DNA of 32,635 nucleotides, taken from NCBI GenBank assembly GCA_017854855.1, contig JAFMGZ010000041.1, forward strand, positions 1-32,635, read 5' to 3'. Below are positions 32,633-32,635 of this stretch, piece after piece. The notes beneath the pieces are model-generated. The model did no database searches. It saw nothing but the letters and a program-made list of their open reading frames with translations, and was not told where the DNA came from. The translations under genes and the position numbers were made by a program. This stretch comes from Sulfitobacter sp. GTDB lineage: Bacteria; Pseudomonadota; Alphaproteobacteria; Rhodobacterales; Rhodobacteraceae. Every line of letters begins with the position of its first letter. The stretch's first letter is position 1.

Positions 32633-32635
32633 CTT

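Overview
The window looks like ordinary core chromosome of a marine-type alphaproteobacterium, most likely Rhodobacteraceae (Roseobacter group). The evidence is the high GC content, a ferredoxin closely resembling Rhodobacter capsulatus ferredoxin VI, an HflK/HflC/DUF2065/Do-protease cluster behind glutathione reductase and rpiA, the hom-glpX-recJ series, and a palindromic intergenic motif that I recall from this family. I see no prophage, insertion sequence, CRISPR array, integrase or rRNA. I call 31 protein genes and one tRNA. No gene-free stretch exceeds 300 bases; the longest are about 240-285 bases (14954-15236, 29459-29710, 19829-20069).

Layout. 166-873: a nu-class-like glutathione transferase. 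885-3952 (minus): ftsY, an EamA transporter and yciB, an inner-membrane biogenesis group. 4058-4942: a secreted lytic transglycosylase. 5096-6808 (minus): a NuoE-NuoF fusion of the formate-dehydrogenase diaphorase type, with no catalytic subunit nearby. 6980-8426: an AlkB-like membrane di-iron oxygenase followed at once by a small secreted cysteine protein. 8596-11507: xseA and purD, divergent. 11540-12558 (minus): ferredoxin VI overlapping a secreted FG-GAP protein. 12709-13272: a lipoprotein with a peptidoglycan-binding domain. 13445-19828 (minus): rpiA, gor, hflK, hflC, DUF2065 and a Do-type protease, covering pentose phosphate supply, thiol redox and envelope proteolysis. 20070-22138: a glutathione transferase overlapping sdaA. 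22221-23165 (minus): a beta-hydroxyacid dehydrogenase. 23323-25552: a soluble reductive-dehalogenase-like double-[4Fe-4S] protein and a pirin. 25735-26487: an unknown outer-membrane barrel. 26658-27245 (minus): a TetR regulator with a visible operator, divergent from a small lipoprotein. 27695-32480: hom, a YqaA-type membrane protein, glpX and recJ, followed by tRNA-Glu(UUC).

How the genes relate. Most are housekeeping genes of nucleotide, amino-acid and central carbon metabolism, DNA repair and envelope quality control. The accessory-looking parts are the redox proteins: the orphan NuoEF fusion, the AlkB-like oxygenase, ferredoxin VI, the dehalogenase-like protein and the pirin. None sits beside its textbook partner, so their substrates cannot be read from context. 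The most unusual items are the stand-alone dehalogenase-like protein, the orphan diaphorase, a 28-base repeat present twice in the same orientation behind minus-strand genes, and several genes with TTG starts or apparently leaderless mRNAs. I did not find a multi-gene system that I would call wholly undescribed.
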